A stretch of 64,000 nucleotides of DNA from Cichorium intybus (GCA_023525715.1 CM042013.1:71516994-71580993), one strand, 5' to 3'; counted from the stretch's first letter, positions 21,399 through 35,160 are shown. Notes: generated by a model not told the origin, from the sequence alone. Numbers and translations are program-made.

Positions 21399-24300
21399 AA
21401 AAAAAGAACAATCTGGAAAAGCTGAACTTCCTTGGACTCAACACGTACCTGAAAAAAACAATCCGTTTCAACATGCTTGGTTCGCTTATGAAAAATATGG
21501 TTGTTTGCTATGTGAGGAGCAGCCTGATTGTCGCAGAATAATGGGGTGGGGCCAACGGAAGCAATGTTAAGATCTTGAAGAAGCCATCGAACCCATAGAA
21601 TCTCGTTAACAGTGGAGTTATAGAACGGTATTCTGCTTCACCTAAAGAACGAGAAACCATATAATGTTTCTTGGTTTTCCAAGAGATAGGAGCGCCACCG
21701 AGGAGAAGAATATACCCTGGATCATCGAGTGTAGGGAACCGAGCTAATCAGAGTCACAATAAGCTATGAGGTTAAAGCCACCTGAGGGAGCAACACACCT
21801 TGCCCGGGTGTAGCTCCAAATATCGTAGAACCCTATAGAGGGCATCCATGTGGGGCTGTCTTGGATCAGCTACAAATTGAGACAAGATATTCACCGAGTA
21901 GGAAATATCCAGTCGGGTGGCTTGCAAATAGAGGAGACGACCAACAATTCATCGGTAACGACTAGCATCAACCTTCGGATCACCATCATGTTTATCTAAA
22001 TTGTGGTTTTCTTCTATGAGGAAGAAACATGGCCTCCATCCTTCAAAGCCACAATCCTTAAGGATGTCCAAACTATATTTTCTTTTACTCGACAACAATC
22101 CTTCGTTGGTACGAGCGACTTCAACGCCAAGAGAGTACTTGAGATTCCCTAGATCTTTGATGCTAAATCTGTTATCAAGTTTAGTTTTAGCGTGTTGCAT
22201 CATGGCAATGTCGTTACCGACCAAGATCACATCATCGACATAGATGAGGGCTGCTATAAAGTTTCCTTTCTTCTAATGAATAAATAAATAATGATCGGCT
22301 TTGGATTGCTTGAAATCAAGGGCAAGAAGAGCCCTAGTGAACTTGTGATGCCAATTCCCTAAAGCTTGCTTTATAGACCATAGATGGACTTTCTCGACCA
22401 ACACACACTCCTTTCTCCTTCTTTAGCGAACCATTGTGGGATCTTCCTGTAGACTTCTTCCGTCATGTCACCATGCAAAAAGGCATTATTACTTCAAGTT
22501 GATAAATGAACTGTTGTTTTTGGCAGCCACGTTTAATAGCGCTCGAACCGTGACTAGTTTGGCAACGGGAGCAAGAATATCATGGTAATCTACTCCTTCC
22601 GTCTGTATGAACCCCTTTGCTACAATAGGAGCTTTTTATATCTCAATATCTCCGTTAGGCTTGTATTTTACTTTATAATCCCACTTGGAGTCGATAGCCC
22701 GTTTTCCATCACGCAAGTCTTCGAGCGTCCACGTGCCATTTTCTTCAAGGGCACGCATTTCTTTTCTCATAGATTCTATTTAATGTTCATCCTTGACTGC
22801 TTGATGAAAATATTTCGGCTCATCGGTGGAAATTGATGGCCCTTAAAAAAACTTTATGTAAGCCAGAAAATTGTTTATATGAAACAAAATTAGACAAAGA
22901 ATGTACCGTCGAGGACGCCTAAGTTGGTGCGGTATGTGTATTGTCAACCGATGGGGGAAGCTTTATGACAAAGTCATCGAGATGCTTTCGTTGGAACCAT
23001 TGTGTTTTGGGCCAACCCAACTGATCAGAAGTGTTCAGATTCAGAAGCTCTTCTTCATACATGTCATTTACATGATCCGTTCATTCAAAACGTGGCTGAG
23101 GGTGCCGTGATTTGCATCTTAATTGACAACTTCTTGGCCCAAGTTTTTATCCGTATCTCGTGGTTCATTATCAGGACGTCTGTTGGGATTAAAAGGCCCA
23201 TCTGAACCATCATATTGGACCGGTTGGCTTTACATATCAAGAGTATCTATTTCTTCTTGTGTATGGGTTAGTTTGTCAAAAGGGAATTTGTCTTCACAAA
23301 ACCATACATCCCTAGACACAATGATTTTCTTGTCATTTATGTCATAAATTTTGTACCATTTTGTTCATCGAGGGTATTCCAAGAACACCCCTGTCTTCCC
23401 CTTTCTTCAAACTTGTACCTAGACATAATCATTTTCTTGTCATATACTTATGATATTTCTATAGTAGGTGAGACATCCAAAAACTTTCATATAATCATAA
23501 TATGGTTTTTGATTGAAAACAATCTCGTAAGGTGTTTTATTTCTAATAACTTTTGATGGCAACTTGTCAATGATAAAAGTTGTCGTCAAAACGCATGCTC
23601 CCCAAAATATTTTCGGTAAATTAGCTTCAAATCTTAGTGCTTTAGCGGTTTCAAGCAAATATCTATGCTTTCTTTCCACAACCCCATTTTGTGGGGTATG
23701 TGGACAAGTAATCTCAAGCAAAATCTCATGTTCATTGTAAAACCTTTGCATATCATTTGAAGTAAACTCACCATCATTATCGGTGCGAATTATTTTAATA
23801 GATTTTGCAAATTGGGTTTTTACCATGTTGTGAAAATTTATTAAGAAACTACTTGCTTCATGATTGAATTTTAGGAGAAAACCCCAAACGGATTTACTAA
23901 AATCATCGACAATGGTCAAAAAAATAACTTGCCTCCGAAAGGGAGTGGACACGGTACTTTCCCTAAATATCACAATGTATTAACTCAAAATAATCACTGG
24001 TTTTGATAATACTATTTTGAAAAGGAATCCTATTATGTTTTGCATTGGAACACGAATCACATGTTTGATCAAAATAACTATCACTAAGAAAATCTATATG
24101 AATAAGTTTGTCACCGGATGCATGCCCCAATATTTTGTGCCATGTATCTATGATTGTCATCATCTCTTTCTTCTTGTTTCCGATCTTTCCCATTCGGTAT
24201 TAGACCTTTTCTATACTCAACCACACCACTTAAGTTCCTCGTGTAAAGTTTATGCATGACACAAAGTTAGGAAAAAGGGTTATGGTAGATTGAAGATCCT

Positions 24301-25576
24301 TGCTCAACCTACTAACGGACAAGAGATTGCAAGTAAAATTGGGAATGTGTAATACTCCTTTATTTTAGTTCATCCTAGTAAAAGACATTCTCCTTTTCCT
24401 TCCACCGGTATTGCATCTCCATTAGGTATGACAACCGGTGTTTCAAAATAACTTTTAGTATTATTCTCAAGGATAGCATCATGTGTAATGTGCTCAGAAC
24501 TCCTTGATTTTCATACACCTTAAATGGTGTAATATATTTATAAAACTAAATGTTGAAAAATCTTAGATTTCAAAATTTTTGTGTCGTTCATGATATTAAT
24601 TTGTATATCTAAATCTTGGTCCCAACGAAAACCATTTAGTTGTAAAAATGTTTAAACAACTTTGGGGGTTACAACTTCATATCAAAACTAAATCATAGAA
24701 AGCAAACTAGGATTACAAACCATTACATCAGCCAAAGTTCACTACATCTAAGATCCCAATTTCTTCGGGTCATCTACTTCCTTTTATCCCTTCTATTGAC
24801 AACTCAACTGTCATCATTATTACCTTTACCCATCGTAAACGGCTTTGATGCATTATCCACCTAACTAGAATTTGCGGCGTCCGAGAAGTGCTTCAAAAAA
24901 GTCTCATATTGATCGTTAGTCAAACCGGGAATGAGAAAGGCGTACCCAGGTTCAATATGAATGACTTTCGGTTTCACTTCTTCACACTTCTTGTTTCCCG
25001 GCCATCATTCCGGATAGCCTATCTGTTTGAAGCATCCATCTCGTGAATGCATATCTTTTCCAAAGAAGGTACAAGCTCGACGACAACATCCACATGTTTT
25101 GCATCCTTTTAAGTTGGGTTGTCACGCCTTTGATTATGGTTTCCTTCTCGTCATATTGGAAAGGCCGCTTTGAAGGCAACGACTTCTCCAGCAGGTCTCT
25201 TATCTACTGATATGGCTCTTATCTACTGATATGGCTCTCTGTCGCTCATCCTCAACCACAAGGTGGTAAGCGTTTTCAAGGCTTGGTATGGCATTCATGG
25301 CGAGAATTTGGGTTCTAATCACAGAAAAGTGACTGTCGAGACCCAAAAGAAATTCATAGACTTTCTTTTTCTTTTATCCCACTTAATTTCTTCCCGGTAT
25401 CGCACGTGCAACCGTTGCAGGAACATTTGGGCACCAGCAACACGAATCAAACTCGTCCCAAAGACTGCGCAACTTGGTGTAGTAAACTGAAACACTCGCT
25501 CTATTATGATGCGTCATCGAGAGGGTTTGCTTCAATTCGTATGCCCTAGGTGCACTTTTAGTATTATTCTCTAGTT
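21399..25576 (-). pseudogene. Old truncated Ty1/copia element on the minus strand
   Basis: Domains are in minus-strand order with many stops and frameshifts. Gag is at about 25576-24960 (VSVYYTKLRSLWDEFDS, PSKRPFQYDEKETI). Pre-integrase is at 24193-23963 (WHKILGHASGDKL). Integrase is at 23973-23440 (FLTIVDDFSKSVWGF, IIRTDNDGEF, NGVVERKHR, so D-D-E visible). Reverse transcriptase remnants are at 22230-21949 (FSIKDLGNLKYSLGVEVAR). An RNase H tail lies at about 21650-21400 (FCDNQAA and HKRTKHVETDC). No LTRs were found at either end. The gag end abuts the duplicated UBP24 intron at about 25577. A decayed relic. Confidence 0.88.
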
Positions 25577-26640
25577 TACCCTGAAGTTTTTCTCAGGGGT
25601 CAAATGCTAGAAATAACAAGGCACTTTCATTTATTTATTTATAATACCATTTTACTTTCATATATATTTTATTACAACATTGTTTTTCCTACTGTACTTT
25701 GAAAGGTCTAGCTAAATTACAAATTTCTTTTTCTTTTTGGGAAATTAGGATACTGTTACCTTGAAAATTTCGCCCAATATAAGCAACAGAAGATGAAATT
25801 GCTATAACTAGGTAGATTTTCAAAGTACAATGTTGTAATAGAAAGAAACAAAAGTAGATTGCTGTAATAAACAAATCAACGAAGTAGGTTGTTATATCTT
25901 GTATTTAACCTTTTTGTTTGACAAAAACACAGGGTCGCAAGTACACACTCATTTCTTCAGTAACCCACCATGGAAGGGAAGCATCAAAGGGGCATTACAC
26001 AGCCGATGCTTGTTACCCAAGAAACCAATGGTTCCGTTTTAATGATGATTTCGTCACTGCAATTGGAACAAACAAAGTCTTACATGACCAAGCCTATATT
26101 CTCTTCTACAAAAGAATATAAGCAGGGGTATAAACGTCATTTCAATGCTTACGTGCCACTCGGTGGCGACAAGGTAGCACATTTGATGTTAATCATGTTC
26201 TTTGACTTGTGGGGTTACCGGATTGGCGAGAGTTTGTAGGCCGGGATTTGTTGCCGGAAAGGTGATGTCATCATGTCGTCACGGAAATTTGTTGAGGATG
26301 TATAATGATTGAGTTTGGTTGATTGTTGAGCCAAAGATGGTTTTGGTGTGAGGTTTATTGCTTGTCTTTGTATGTAGATATTTATATACATTCTTATCTT
26401 CTATGTCTTGAGAGATTTGAATTATCGGAGGTTGTTTTCATTTTATTTGAACATTTTAGTTTTTTATCGTGTTTCATCTTGTGTTTTGTTACTATTTAGC
26501 AAAATTGATCCACGAGATAACCGGTTTTTTAGTAAAAATCACAAAATATCATAACAATGAAATAAAGTTTTAACATGAGTGCTTAAAAGTGTTCTAGTAA
26601 TTCAGAGTACCTATAAAATTCGGTTAACATTGTTCCTTAC
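25577..26640 (+). pseudogene. Duplicated UBP24 tail, copy 2 (intron 6 end, last exon, 3' flank)
   Basis: 25590-25932 matches UBP24 intron 6 from about 13110. 25933-26121 matches exon 7 at the same 189-nt length and keeps an open frame, the catalytic-His box GHYTADAC and the stop. 26122-26625 matches the 3' flank. The exon differs from the parent at a few residues (FNDDFVTAI for FDDASVTAI, final KRI for KRV). Exons 1-6, including the catalytic Cys, are absent, so it cannot be an active protease. It is the left marker of the segment that also carries the NLR. Confidence 0.9.
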
Positions 26641-27768
26641 AAAAATTGTACATCTCACCATTCAGATGGTCTACAACGAACCTGAAGTCGCAAATCACAT
26701 ATGATCAGTAGTATTTTGTACATGCAAGTTTGAATTTAAAATCTTTTGTGGATTTTTTTCACACCTAAAATGTTATCCATCAACACGGATCACCAAATTG
26801 TCTCCAATTTTTATTACTATTTTATAATTTTTGGGGCAAATTATAGGAAAAAATTACCATAGTTTTTCAGTTTTGTGGATAAACCATGCTATTTTCTTTT
26901 TGCAATAAAATCTTTCAAGTCCCATTTATTATTCCAAATCAACAACTTTAACACATGATTATATATAGTTTTCACCAGCTAAATATCGTTACATGGTATT
27001 TTTATTATGTAGCAACTTTTTGGTGATGTGGTATTCATTTCTGATAATGTGGCATTTTTTTCATCTTGGTCTTCAGACCAAAATTAAACATCTTCACTAA
27101 ATTGCCAATATTCATAATAATGTTACCAACTTGTCTCTATAAATTGAGATAAACAAAGGCACGAAAGTTCCAAAAATGAACATGAAAAAATTAAACTGCA
27201 ACCGGAAATTAAAAGAAAAAACTCGAGTTTCAGAAAACATTTCATTTGATCTTCAATGAGCCCACCATTTTTATACTATCCCCATCAATCTCAATTAACA
27301 AAAGAACTAAATCAAGCCAAAAATTCCTGGAGTTTTGAGTTCTTTGCTTCTTATGCCATGATTGTGACTTGATGTCTTGTAATGTTCGCCCTAGAAACAC
27401 TGTTGCAACCTATATATCAGTAAGATACAAGCATTAATTCAATTATTCCTCAAATTAGACACATAGCAACTTAATGGTAAAAGTTCTACAAAAATTGAAA
27501 AGCTATTCAGCTACTGCACTTATAGTTTTTTCTTCTTTCAGGAAGAATTGGATGAATCTTATCAACAAACAAAACAAACCGAGTCTCAAAATTAAATTTT
27601 TTAATACTTTGGGAAAATTATGGAAAAGTTAAGAATACAAAAACTGAACCTTGCCTAATAGGGAATACTACTACATTTATCCAAAAAAAACCGAAAAATA
27701 TTTGTGATGTTTAGTACAAGAAGAGGGATGTAATCTAAAATCCAAAGATGGATACAAGTTGTAGAGGT
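26641..27768. other. Spacer between UBP24 tail and NLR, paralogous to 56690-57021 plus 62087-63370
   Basis: AT-rich and non-coding. Long blocks recur in the second segment, for example TATGTGGTATTCATTT-like sequence near 27025 and 62140, and GTTGCAACCTATATATCAGT near 27403 and 63066. It ends with the target duplication GAGGT (27764-27768) of the copia that follows. Confidence 0.75.
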
Positions 27769-28049
27769 TGTTGGTGCGCAGCCCCACTTGGATCAAACGA
27801 TTTCACACCACAAGATGTAAATAAACAATTAAGATGGAGAGTTTAGGAACCAACTGGTTCTTTGTATTACATAAATCAAAACTTACAGAAAGTGATTACA
27901 TAATGGATACTTAAATAGTGGAAATAAATAACAGAAATACCAAAAAAACTGCAACTGCAACGTACTCCTACGTGAGGGGCAATAATGCCATTTTATTCTC
28001 CATAAAGACCTGGTCAAAACAATGACCAATTCAGAATTACCATCCAACA
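27769..28049 (-). repeat. 3' LTR of copia 27769-32646
   Basis: 281 bp, TGTTGG...CCAACA on the plus strand, about 98% identical to 32365-32646 by eye. Confidence 0.93.
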
Positions 28050-28059
28050 CTTCTCCCCC

Positions 28060-31000
28060 TTAATTCTGTGTTGTGTCTCCCAACTTCTCAACTCCAAGAA
28101 GATTTCTCATTTCCAGAAACTTGACACGAGGCAGAGCTTTTGTCAACGGATCTGCCCGTTGTTCATCACCACTGATGTGTTCGACATATATTTCATTTCT
28201 TTCAACGCAGCCACGAATAAAGTTAAACCTTGTATCTATATGTTTACTCCTCCCATGGAAAACAGGATTTTGCATAAGTGCAATAGCAGATCGGTTATCT
28301 ACATAAAGCTTGACGATTTCTTCTTTCCAACCCGTCAAGTCCTTCAACAAGCTTCTTAGCCACAAAGCTTGACAAGCCGCCTCCGTGGTTGCCATGAACT
28401 CAGCCTCACAGGAAGACAAAGCCACGGTCTGCTGCTTTTGAGATGACCATGAGATTATTTTCCCAGAGAAATAAAATACTGTTCCTGTCGTCCCTTTTCT
28501 ATCATCCAGATCCGTCCCATAGCTACTGTCACTAAACCCAACCAATTTCCTGTCTCCGCCTTTCTTGTACACCAAACCATAGTCAACAGTTCCCTTGATG
28601 TACCTCAATATGTGTTTCACTGCTTTGAGGTGACTCTCTTTCGGTGATTCCATGAATCTACTCACCACACCAACTGAGTAGCTTATGTCCGGTCTTCTGT
28701 GGGTTAAGTAGCGTAAACTGCCTATGATCCGTCTGTAATTGGTAGCATCAACCGGTATCCCTTCTTCATCTTTAGTAATGCCAAGTCTTTGTTCCATTGG
28801 GTACTTTATGGGGTTGCAATCCCCCGTTCCAGCTGCTTGCAGAACCTTCTTTGCATATCCGACTTGACTGATTAAAATATCACCTTTGGCTTGTTGAACC
28901 TCTATTCCAAGGTAGTAGGATAAAGTTCCCAAATCACTCATGTCGAACACCATCTTCATTTTCTTCTTGAACTCAACCACCTGATCTTCACTTGTTCCCG
29001 TCACGATTAAATCGTCCACATAAACACCAACTATAAGTACCATGTTTGGCGTTTGGAGCTTGTACACAGCATATTCCTGTGGACATCTTTGAAATCCCAA
29101 GTCCTTGAGACTTTTGTCGAGCTGCACATTCCAGGCTCTTGGGGCTTGGCGCAAGCCATAAAGAGCCTTGTTTAGCTTATAAACCATGTGCTCTTTCCCT
29201 TTAACAACGAAACCATCTGGTTGAGTGACATATACCTGTTCTTGTAGAACCCCATTCAGAAATGCTGACTTTACATCCATATGATGAACCTTCCACCCTT
29301 CACTTGCTTCTAATGCCAACAGCATCCGAATAGTTTCCATTCGCGCCACCGGAGCGAAAACTTCATCAAAATCGATGCTCTTTTTCTGTACATAGCCCTT
29401 TGCGACAATTCTGGCTTTGTGTTTTGTGACTTCACCTTCCGCATTCTTCTTCAATTTAAACACCCACTTCACTCCAATCGGCTTTTGACCGGTTGGAAGA
29501 TTTGTTAACTTCCAGGTGTTATTTTTTTAAATCGATTCTATCTCTTTCTCCATTGCTTTTCTCCATTCTAGATCACCTGCAGCTTCTAAAAAATTCGAAG
29601 GCTCCTCACCTGCACACATCAGTTCGTCTAGATCATCTTGTAGCGGTTGACACCTGCTGAACACATCCTCCAAAGTTTGAAAACCTCGAACTGGTGTGTC
29701 GTCATACGTCGATCTGTCTGGGCTTGGTGGCAATTGTGAATGCGTAGTGGTTGTACTTCTTGCATTATGAGCAGTACTTGAGGATTATATGGAACTGTTG
29801 GGTGACGGCATAGGGATTGTCGATGGTGTTTTTGGGTCGTCTTCACCGGAGTCTGGCATAGGGATCCATTCTTGATCTTGGGCTGGGCTGCTGAAATCTG
29901 TATCCACATATGCTATTCCCTCGCTGGAAACCTCACCCATTCGTTGTTCAATATGGGCCCTTCACACTGGATCCCAGCCCAATTCCATTTAGTCTTTTCG
30001 TCAAAGACTACATCACGAGCTACACATATCCGGTTTTGTTTAGGATTATATAACCTAAACGCCTTGCTTCCTTGCTCGTTTCCTAGATAAACCAACGGTG
30101 TGCTTCTGTCACTTAGCTTCGTGACTTGATTAGCAGGTATTTTTGCATATGCCATGCATCCAAAAACTCGAAAATGCTATAATGTTGGTTTTCTTCCATG
30201 CAGACCTTCATATGGAGTCATATTCTTTACGCCTTTAGTTGGGACACGATGAAGAATTTGGACTGCATGACGAACGGCTTCCCCCCAATGTTTCTGGCAC
30301 ACTAATAGCTTTTAACAATGATCTTGTGACTCCGAGAATCATTCGATTGCGGCGCTCTACTACTCTGTTTTGTTGAGGAGAGTAGGGCGCTGTTAGCTGC
30401 CTTCTAATCCCTTCTTTGTTGCAAAAATTGGTGAACTCTTCAGACATGAACTCCCCTCCACGATCTGTGCGCAACATGCTAAGCTTATGTTGACCTTGAC
30501 TTTCAACGTGAGTTCTGAATTTCTTGAATGCTATGAACGTATCACTCTTGGCTTTAATCATGTAAACCCACATGTACCTGCTGAAATCGTCAACAACTAA
30601 GAGGAAATATTGATTACCTCCAAGAGTTTGTAGCGTTATGGGCCAGCATAGATCAGCATGTACCAATTCTAATGGTCTACCGGCTCGCCATTGTGCTTCT
30701 TGTGGGAACGAGTGTCGGGTTTGTTTTGCGACTAAACATCCTTCACACAATTGCGTTGGATGTTGTATTGTAGGAACTCCTGGTACCAGGTCTCGTGTCA
30801 CCATCAATTCAATTAACCGGAAATTGACGTGCCCCAGTCTTGCGTGCCACAACCATGCATCATCATCAAGGTTTGCATTGAGGCAGATGGGTTCCGAGAT
30901 GTGAAGAATGATCTTATATAGCCGGTTTCTCGATCGTTGTACCTTCATAATTAACCTGTTTGCTGAATCATGAAGCCTCAAAAACTCTTGTACCATCTCT

Positions 31001-32338
31001 ATCTTGTACCCTTCTTCCGTCATTTGTCCTAGGCTTATGATATTGTTTTTTAAGGCAGGGATGTAGTACACACCTTCTATGATTAGCTGCTCATCATTCT
31101 TGCATTTCACAAGAATTGTTCCCTTGCCTTTGATCTGCACCTTGGATCCATCTCCGAATCGCACCTGACCCGTTACTCTCTCGTCCGGTTCAGCAAAGAA
31201 TTCTCGATTCCTCATCATGTGATTGCTTGCTTCGTTATCTAGATACCAAGTGTTTGCTTCATTCGTTTTCGTAGCTGGAAATACCTTGTCCTCATTCAGG
31301 AACGCCACCTCCTCTGTAATTTCTCCATGCACTGTTAGAAGCAAAGCTTTCTCCATGCACTGTTAGAAGCAAAGCTGGTTCGTCTTCTTGAGTTTGGGTA
31401 AAATTAACATCACCTTCTTTTCTCTTAGGGTTGGGACATTCTGAAGCATAATGCCCAAAAATGTCACAATTAAAACACTTTATGTGTTTCTTATCTCGAC
31501 TCTTCCACCGGCCGTCGTTATTGTCTCGAGATGGATGGCCACCACGACCACCCCTGCCCTGCAAACTTCCTCTTCCACGACCACCATTTCTACCCCCTCG
31601 ATCACCTTGTGACGAACCTCGTCCTCTTCCACCTGTATTTGAACCTTTTCCATGATTTTTGACTATTTTTCCCTTTTGTACGAGTCAGCAGTAAACTCGT
31701 TTCAGCAGCCACGTTTTCTGTTCTGAGTTTCAGGCGAGACTCATAGGCCTTGAGTCTACCGATAGCTTCTTCAAACGGCATACTATCAATATCAGAATAC
31801 TGTTCAATTGATGCTACAAGTTGCAAAAACTTGTCTGGGACAGAATTGAGTAGTTTTCTCACCAGCATTCCATTCCCCAACGTTTCTCCTAGGCTGCTGT
31901 AACTTGAACTTATACAACTTAGCTTACCAGCAAATTCGTCTATAGTTTCTCCTTCCTTCATTCTTAACGAATCAAACTCGCTCTTGAGCGTGTGCTTCCT
32001 TGCCTTTTGAACCCGATCGACGCCTAGATATCGAGTCTTCAACGATTCCCATACTTCTTTTGCCGTTTTCTTCTGCGCGACTTGGAGGATCACATCATAG
32101 GTAACGCCTGAAAGATGAATGCTCGAGCCTTCTTGCTTTTTTTATCATCCACATCCACGCCGACTGGTGGTTCGATAGACTCCCATACCCCCTGCGCGTC
32201 CATGATCGCCTCCATCTTTATTTCCCACATAGTGTAATTCGTGGAAGTTAACATCGGACACTGGAATGGTACACCCCCATTCTCCTTTGCTTGCTGCGTT
32301 ACGACCGACATAGCTTCTAATCGTAGGTACTTGGGCAT
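28060..32338 (-). pseudogene. Copia gag-pol, broken by frameshifts and stops
   Basis: Read right to left. Gag runs from about 32338 to 31600 with a frame change near 32090. The zinc knuckle CFNCDIFGHYASEC is at about 31470. Protease is WYLDNEASNHM, where Glu replaces the usual Gly of the DNGAS-type site. Pre-integrase and integrase lie within 31356-30235 (WLWHARLGHVN, HADLCWPI, LRTDRGGEF, PQQNRVVERRN). Reverse transcriptase and RNase H form one 470-codon open stretch at 29472-28060 (GVYVDDLIVTG, KQQTVALSSCEAEF, RADPLTKALP). A 28-bp tandem duplication at 31320-31375 shifts the frame between gag and protease. Several other stops lie between 29500 and 30240. Not functional as it stands. Confidence 0.9.
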
Positions 32339-32364
32339 GAACCGAACCACGCTCTGATACCAAA

Positions 32365-32646
32365 TGTTGGTGCGCAGCCCCACTTGGATCAAACGATTTC
32401 ACACCACAAGGTGTAAATAAACAATTAAGATGGAGAGTTTAGGAACCAACTGGTTCTTTGTATTACGTAAATCAAAACTTACAGAAAGTGATTACATAAT
32501 GGATACTTAAATACTGGAAATAAATAACAGAAACACCAAAAAAAACTGCAACTGCAACGTACTCCTACGTGAGGGGCAATAATGCCATTTTATTCTCCAT
32601 AAAGACCTGGTCAAAACAATGACCAATTCAGAATTACCATCCAACA
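32365..32646 (-). repeat. 5' LTR of copia 27769-32646
   Basis: 282 bp. It follows the initiator tRNA-Met primer-binding site complement at 32351-32362. Confidence 0.93.
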
Positions 32647-32729
32647 GAGGTTAGAACCTTCTTTTTCTTAACAGATATTAAGTTGTTATTTAAGAGAAGG
32701 ATGATTGGCAAGGAGATGGCATACCTTTT
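32647..32729 (-). other. 3' untranslated/flanking piece of the NLR
   Basis: Matches the sequence after the stop of the second NLR (about 63370-63482), confirming that the copia at 27769-32646 interrupts NLR-flanking DNA. Confidence 0.7.
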
Positions 32730-33089
32730 CTAATCCACCTGTATTGTCAAATTTGATGGGCTTGATGTTGTCTTAAGATCTCTAATCTTCGAGCATGAAT
32801 GAATATCAAGTTTTTTAAGGCAGTGAAGGTGTTGAAAGACCTCTAAAAATGAATTGACATCCGTAAAATCCCAGAGCTCTAGAGAATTCAGAGACAGTGG
32901 AAGAAGAAAAAATGATGATGGAGTAGTAGTCTTATTCACATCGTCTGCCACTGCAAATGAAACCAGTCCTGAATTTTTGCGGTATAAGCATAGTTCAACT
33001 AGTGAGGTTGGAAAATTCTGCAGGCCCCACTCTGACATGGGCTTCTTTAAGCGTCCTATATCTAGTGTCCTTAAATTAGGAGGCCACGA
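32730..33089 (-). pseudogene. NLR pseudogene, C-terminal LRR part (split by copia)
   Basis: Carries the last leucine-rich repeats and the stop. It reads WPPNLRTLDIGRLKKPMSEW, then LQNFPTSLVELCLY, LNSLELWDFTD and ending SPSNLTIQVD. It joins directly to 46625-49617 once the copia insertion and one copy of its CACGA target duplication are removed: the codons for CGS before the insertion and WPP after it restore the sequence seen in the second NLR. About 120 residues. It ends at a TAG at 32730. Confidence 0.9.
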
Positions 33090-33550
33090 TGTTGGATAAT
33101 TATGGACCAGTTAATATCTAAATAATATATTGTTATCATAAATTCGATATTAATAGATAATGTTATTTAAAATTGTTGATGGACTGATTTTGAATAGTAG
33201 ATAAACCTTATCTAGTGTTTATCCTGTGGGTTGAGTTCCCGGTTGAATCAAACTCATCTCTATACCTTAAATCTCTCACATTCGGTTATATCTCCATCTA
33301 TATAAACACGTGATGAGTAGCAAATCAGATATACGAAAATATACAGATAAATTCGTAGGTATTATTTGCTGAGGGTTTAGAGAGAGCTTTTGAGATCAAC
33401 CGGAAAACTAACCCTATACATCGGATCTGAAAAGCTTAATAGAAACAGGTATGTAATCTTCGTTTGTTTATTTCTTTTAACTAGATTCGAGATCAAGATC
33501 TAAGGTTTTAGCTTCCGCGTTTATGTTTTGGTTATGGAAAATAACCAACA
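33090..33550 (+). repeat. 5' LTR of copia 33090-46624
   Basis: 461 bp, TGTTGGATAATT...ATAACCAACA. A TATA-like CTATATAAACACG lies near 33298. Confidence 0.94.
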
Positions 33551-34573
33551 ATTGGTATCAGAGCCAGGTTGAATCTGTTATTAGAAATCTATTTTTTTGG
33601 TTGGTTTAATACCTATAAAATTAGTCTTTGAATTAAACATACTTGACTGGCCGATTTTACCTGTGTTTCTTTTGTTGGGGTGTGATGACTTTTGTAGGGT
33701 TTTTTTTTTTGTTCCTTTTGCCGACGACAGAAATAGACGTTTATGATTATGTTTCTAATTATCTCTTTGAGACCAAGATTGGTTTACCTTTTGTTTTCAC
33801 GAGATGATATGCTTGTCCTTCGGTCATGTATCTTTAGCGTAACCCTTGGTCCCTCAATTAACACGGTTTTTTTACTGCAATAGTACTAAAAGATGTTTGT
33901 TTCTGTCGTAACATCTGATTACACGAGACCCATACCTAGACTTGTTCATGCCTACTATATTTTTTCTTTACACCTATATATCATTATGTATATCTTGTCA
34001 CTGTTTAATTATAATATTTTAATAAGTGGATTCAAGGTGACTATCAACCCCTGTATGTACTTTTAATATTTATTTTATGGCATTTGCCTTCAATCCTTCT
34101 TTATGTAAGTTTTTTTTTATTGTGACAAGACGTCAAGGCCAATATGGTGTATAACTTAATTTGAATGTGTAATTATGATTAATAATATGGACGTTAAAGG
34201 CTTGATGAGTTATTATAATTTTTTCAAGTACATTAAAGCTTACTCATCATCATACTTTAAAATTTTGGTTTCAGTTTCGTTTAATAAGTTTTTGGCTATA
34301 CTTACCGCGTCTTCTTAATTGCCGGCGTTTTCTTGTGTGCGTCCATTGTGCATAAATATATTTATGGTGTAAAATGTAAATGTTGGCATTATATGTTTTA
34401 AGATATCATCAAATTTTGTTTGTAAAATTTGGTGAAAATGTTTATACAAATTCATAAATACTTCGGTTGTCGACGATTTCAGTTATGACATTATTTATTT
34501 ATTTTCTTGGCAAATTAATTGACGCAATATGTCACCAAAGTGATCTCTTTTGTGAAAATTAATTTACAAAGAA

Positions 34574-35160
34574 TTTAAATTTTACGATTTATGTGTTTGT
34601 CAATGTGGGTATTAATTGACCCAAAAGTTGGTTAATATTTGGTCGGATAAACACATTGTGATGGTAAACATGTGACAATTATTTGGTTTCATGTGACTTA
34701 TAAGTCAATCCAAAGAGGGGCTTATTGATCGACATAATTTATTGTCAATGTTTTATCACTATAAAACAAGATATCAGTTGCAAGTTAATATTACTGTCCA
34801 AAAACTTGATATTAATGTTGTGTTGATATATTATGATGTTTTCATAAATTGAATTTTAAATATTATAGTTTATGTGTGTATTAATGCGGATATTAATCGA
34901 CCCAAAGGTAGATTAATATTTGGTCGAATAAACACATATGTAGCGGTAAACATATGACAATTATTCGGTTCCATGTGATTAATAAGTCAATCCAAAGAGG
35001 GGCTTATTAATTTATATGGTTTATTGTCAATGTTATATCACTAAAACAAGATATCTGTTGCAAGTTAATATTATTGTCCAAAGACTTGATATTAATGTTA
35101 TGTTGATACCTTGCAATATTGTCGTAAATTGAATTTATTGATTAAAGTTTATGGATTAAT
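34574..35160 (+). repeat. Tandem duplication (about 281-bp units) in the copia internal region
   Basis: Unit one is about 34574-34854 and unit two about 34855-35130. Shared landmarks are ATATTTGGTCG, AAGTCAATCCAAAGAGGGGC and CAAGATATC. A third unit may start at about 35130. Non-coding in all frames. Confidence 0.8.

Larger units (their letters stand above)
27769..32646 (-). mobile_element. Ty1/copia retrotransposon 3' of the NLR
   Basis: A 4878-bp element with LTRs at 27769-28049 (281 bp) and 32365-32646 (282 bp), differing at about five positions. Target duplication GAGGT is at 27764-27768 and 32647-32651. On the minus strand the primer-binding site TGGTATCAGAGC (32351-32362) follows the 5' LTR and the purine tract AAGGGGGAGAAG (28050-28061) precedes the 3' LTR. 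It splits the NLR's 3' flank, as shown by continuity with the paralogous region near 63360. Confidence 0.95.
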
